33,091 bases of DNA from Nodosilinea sp. LEGE 06152. Lineage in GTDB: Bacteria > Cyanobacteriota > Cyanobacteriia > Phormidesmidales > Phormidesmidaceae. The stretch lies in assembly GCF_015207525.1 (NCBI RefSeq), contig NZ_JADEWR010000023.1, positions 1 through 33,091 on the forward strand. Direction: 5' to 3'. The position numbers and the translations under genes are program-made. Positions 31,167 to 33,091 of the stretch are shown in pieces. The stretch's first letter is position 1. Every line of letters begins with the position of its first letter. Under the pieces are notes generated by a model that saw only the letters and a program-made list of their open reading frames with translations, was not told the DNA's origin and made no database searches.

Positions 31167-32264
31167 TTAACAAACTGCTGCCAGTTCCTCTGCCGCTGCC
31201 ATCCCAAAGGTCGCATTCAACCCCAGAGCAATTTGCTCAAAAATTTGGCTCAGGGGGGCATCGGGCAGCTTCATGGGCAGGGGCACCCCCGCATCGCCCT
31301 GTTCGCAAATGCGGGGGTCGATGGGCACCTGACCCCATAGTGGCACCGAGAGTTCGGTGGCAATCTGGGCACCGCCGCCGCTGCCAAAAATTGGCGTCGG
31401 TTCGCCGCAGTGGCCGCAGAGCAGGTAGCTCATATTTTCGACTAAGCCCAGCACAGGCACACCCACCTGGCGAAACATATGCACGCTGCGGCGTACGTCG
31501 GAGATAGCTACCTGCTGTGGAGTCGTCACCATCACTACGCCGCAAATAGGGCTTTCTTGCACGATGGTGATCTGGGCGTCGCCCGTGCCGGGGGGCAGGT
31601 CGATCAGCAGGTAGTCTAGCTCGCCCCAGTCCACCTCGTGGAGAAACTGGGTGAGAATTTTGTGCATCACCGGGCCACGCCAGGCCAGAGGATGGTCGCC
31701 CTGGGCCAGCAGCCCCACCGACATAAGCTTGATACCGTGGGCTTCTAGAGGCACAAACCGCTGGCCATTGGGGGTATCAATTACACGGACTTCGCACTGC
31801 CCCAGACCCAGCATCTGCGGCACGTTGGGGCCGTAGATATCGGCATCTAGTAGCCCCACTTTGGCCCCGGTTTTGGCCAGAGCCGCTGCCAGATTCACAG
31901 CCGTAGTCGATTTGCCCACGCCGCCCTTGCCGCTAGAAACGGCCAGGGTAGTGCGCACGCCAGGAATGGTGCAAAGCTGGGCGTAAGCTTTTTTGCACCA
32001 GGGCAATTGCCCTAAAGTGTCCTGTACTTGGGCTTGCAGGGCGAGCTGGTGACGGCCCACGTAGAGCCGCAGGTAGACGTAGTCGTCAACCACCTGTAGG
32101 TTGCGCACCATGCCCAGGCTGACCAGGTCGTTGCCTAGAGTAGGCTCCCGCAGGGTTTTGAGCTGGGCGATCACTTCGGCTTTGCGGGCGATCGCCTCAG
32201 CACTGGGAGCCACCTCAGCGGGGGCCTCAGCAGCGCGGTGAAACGGGGAGGAATGGCTAGACAT
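31167..32264 (-). CDS. mrp: Mrp/NBP35-family iron-sulfur cluster carrier ATPase
   Basis: This encodes 365 residues from the ATG at 32264 (MSSHSSPFHRAAE). Residues 25-105 form an N-terminal MIP18/DUF59 domain (LKTLREPTLGNDLVSLGMVR). Then comes the deviant Walker A SSGKGGVGKST at 110-120, DYLLIDLPPGTGDA in the Walker B region, and the Cys283-x-x-Cys286 pair (LLCGHCGEP) that binds a bridging [4Fe-4S] cluster in the dimer. It carries clusters to apo-proteins in the cytoplasm. Longer in-frame sequence to 32432 lies inside the HEAT gene and is not family-like. The start overlaps the HEAT stop by eight bases and has no Shine-Dalgarno, so it is probably translationally coupled. Confidence 0.95.
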   Translation of the reverse strand: MSSHSSPFHRAAEAPAEVAPSAEAIARKAEVIAQLKTLREPTLGNDLVSLGMVRNLQVVDDYVYLRLYVGRHQLALQAQVQDTLGQLPWCKKAYAQLCTIPGVRTTLAVSSGKGGVGKSTTAVNLAAALAKTGAKVGLLDADIYGPNVPQMLGLGQCEVRVIDTPNGQRFVPLEAHGIKLMSVGLLAQGDHPLAWRGPVMHKILTQFLHEVDWGELDYLLIDLPPGTGDAQITIVQESPICGVVMVTTPQQVAISDVRRSVHMFRQVGVPVLGLVENMSYLLCGHCGEPTPIFGSGGGAQIATELSVPLWGQVPIDPRICEQGDAGVPLPMKLPDAPLSQIFEQIALGLNATFGMAAAEELAAVC

Positions 32265-33091
32265 TGGAGGTTTCTGGCTGAGACTTCTGGATAGCATCGA
32301 TCGCCCGCTGGGAAAAAATCCGCACGTCCATATCGGGGTCGTTGAGGGTCTGCTGCAGGGCGGGCAGGGCATTGGTGTCGGCCAGTTTGCCCAGGGCGGT
32401 GGCGGCATCGCGCCGCACGTCGGAGTACTCATCGGCTAGAGACTTAATCAGCGCGGGTAGGGCCTGCACGTCTGGGGTTTTCTGCAGTGCTCGAGCGGTG
32501 AACTTACGCACTTGCCATTCGGGATCGTCCATCGCCTTGACCAGAGCTTCAACGGCAGCAGGGTCAGCCAAAATATCCAGCGACTGCGCCGCATTGCGCC
32601 GCACCTGCCAGTCGGGGTCATTCGTCAGCAGCTCGCACAGCAGCGGCACCACCGCCGCATCACTGAGGTGGCCCAGGGTGAGCGCTGTTGCCCGCCGCAC
32701 CACCTCGTTGGGATCTTTCGCCAAGGCTAGGGCCGGTTCGCAGCGCACCACCTGGTTCAAGTAGCGCAGGGTGATCACCGCCGCCTCTCGCAGTTCCGGG
32801 TTCTCCGACTCAAAGAAAGGCAGAATAAACGGCAGCGCCTGGGCATCATGAATTTTGCGCAGCAGCACCAGCACGTTGAGCTGCGCGTGGACATTGCTCC
32901 CCTGCAGCACATCCAGCAGCTTCATCAGGTCGTTGGTCGAGACCAGCTCCTTGAGGGCCGACAGCGCCTCGCTGCGCACGTTCTCGTGAGGCGAGCTGAG
33001 GCACTCGATCAGCGGGTTAATGGCAACCGGGTTGGCAAATTCCCACAGGGTGGTGATGGCGATCTCTTGCACCATGGGGTTTTCATCGTAG
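32257..33091 (-). CDS. HEAT-repeat protein (5' end outside window)
   Basis: At least 277 residues are visible, and the frame is still open at the window edge, so the start is missing. The sequence is a series of about 30-residue HEAT/PBS-lyase-type helical repeats with the pattern PEWQVRKFTARAL, DEYSDVRRDAATALGKL, NDPDMDVRIFSQRAI. Such repeats serve as protein-binding scaffolds; phycobilin lyases of the CpcE/NblB type are one group in cyanobacteria, but this one cannot be assigned to it. An ATG at 33075 lies within a repeat and is not likely to be the start. The gene is coupled to mrp by an eight-base overlap. Confidence 0.88.
   Translation of the reverse strand, partial: YDENPMVQEIAITTLWEFANPVAINPLIECLSSPHENVRSEALSALKELVSTNDLMKLLDVLQGSNVHAQLNVLVLLRKIHDAQALPFILPFFESENPELREAAVITLRYLNQVVRCEPALALAKDPNEVVRRATALTLGHLSDAAVVPLLCELLTNDPDWQVRRNAAQSLDILADPAAVEALVKAMDDPEWQVRKFTARALQKTPDVQALPALIKSLADEYSDVRRDAATALGKLADTNALPALQQTLNDPDMDVRIFSQRAIDAIQKSQPETSNV

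Noticed and set aside
32265..32432. N-terminal extension of Mrp by 56 residues
   Set aside because: The extension is Pro/Ser-rich, lies inside the HEAT gene in another frame and is not seen in the Mrp family; the MSSHSS start fits.

Overview
The window looks like chromosomal DNA of a filamentous cyanobacterium, probably of the Leptolyngbya/Nodosilinea/Phormidium kind. This is an inference from several signs: the HIP1 octamer GCGATCGC recurs throughout (for example 5434-5441), there is an Anabaena-type LexA box before recA, cyanobacterial protein families are present (DUF4336, a 14-blade NB-ARC/WD40 protein, Mrp with an N-terminal MIP18 domain), and small palindromic repeats are common. No rRNA, tRNA, CRISPR array or intact transposase gene was seen.

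Layout. 1-5.3 kb is mostly ordinary chromosome: a baeRF3-like gene fragment, an NhaC Na+/H+ antiporter, a 93-bp transposon remnant, a DUF4336 protein with a small upstream gene, recA with its SOS box, and an SRPBCC protein facing recA across a shared terminator. 5.6-11.5 kb is a tightly packed five-gene minus-strand operon, in transcription order: heme-oxygenase-like di-iron oxidase, enolase-superfamily epimerase, GH3-type acyl-adenylating ligase, small membrane protein, membrane-anchored CocE/S15-type hydrolase. Four of the genes overlap or nearly touch their neighbours. The gene set resembles a small-molecule pathway that I cannot match to a known one, and it is the best candidate here for an undescribed system.

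11.5-24.9 kb is an accessory island. It begins with a large nested inverted repeat. A LysR / SDR / NIPSNAP module follows, bracketed by two 87-bp sequences in the same orientation that have the full architecture of integron attC recombination sites. Next come a small membrane protein, a secreted repeat protein and then a run of minus-strand redox genes: two atypical SDR/NmrA proteins, a redoxin, two VOC proteins, one intact and one truncated SDR. Three of these genes share a duplicated leader. A multi-hairpin element sits exactly where one leader copy and the truncated SDR break off.

24.9-28.7 kb encodes a 1246-residue STAND ATPase (HTH, NB-ARC, 14 WD40 blades) with signs of recent blade duplication and an in-frame, repeat-like insertion. 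28.7-33.1 kb returns to ordinary chromosome: a MITE-like element, a YeiH/TauE sulfur-anion exporter pair, and a HEAT-repeat gene overlapping the Mrp Fe-S carrier gene. The HEAT gene runs off the window edge.
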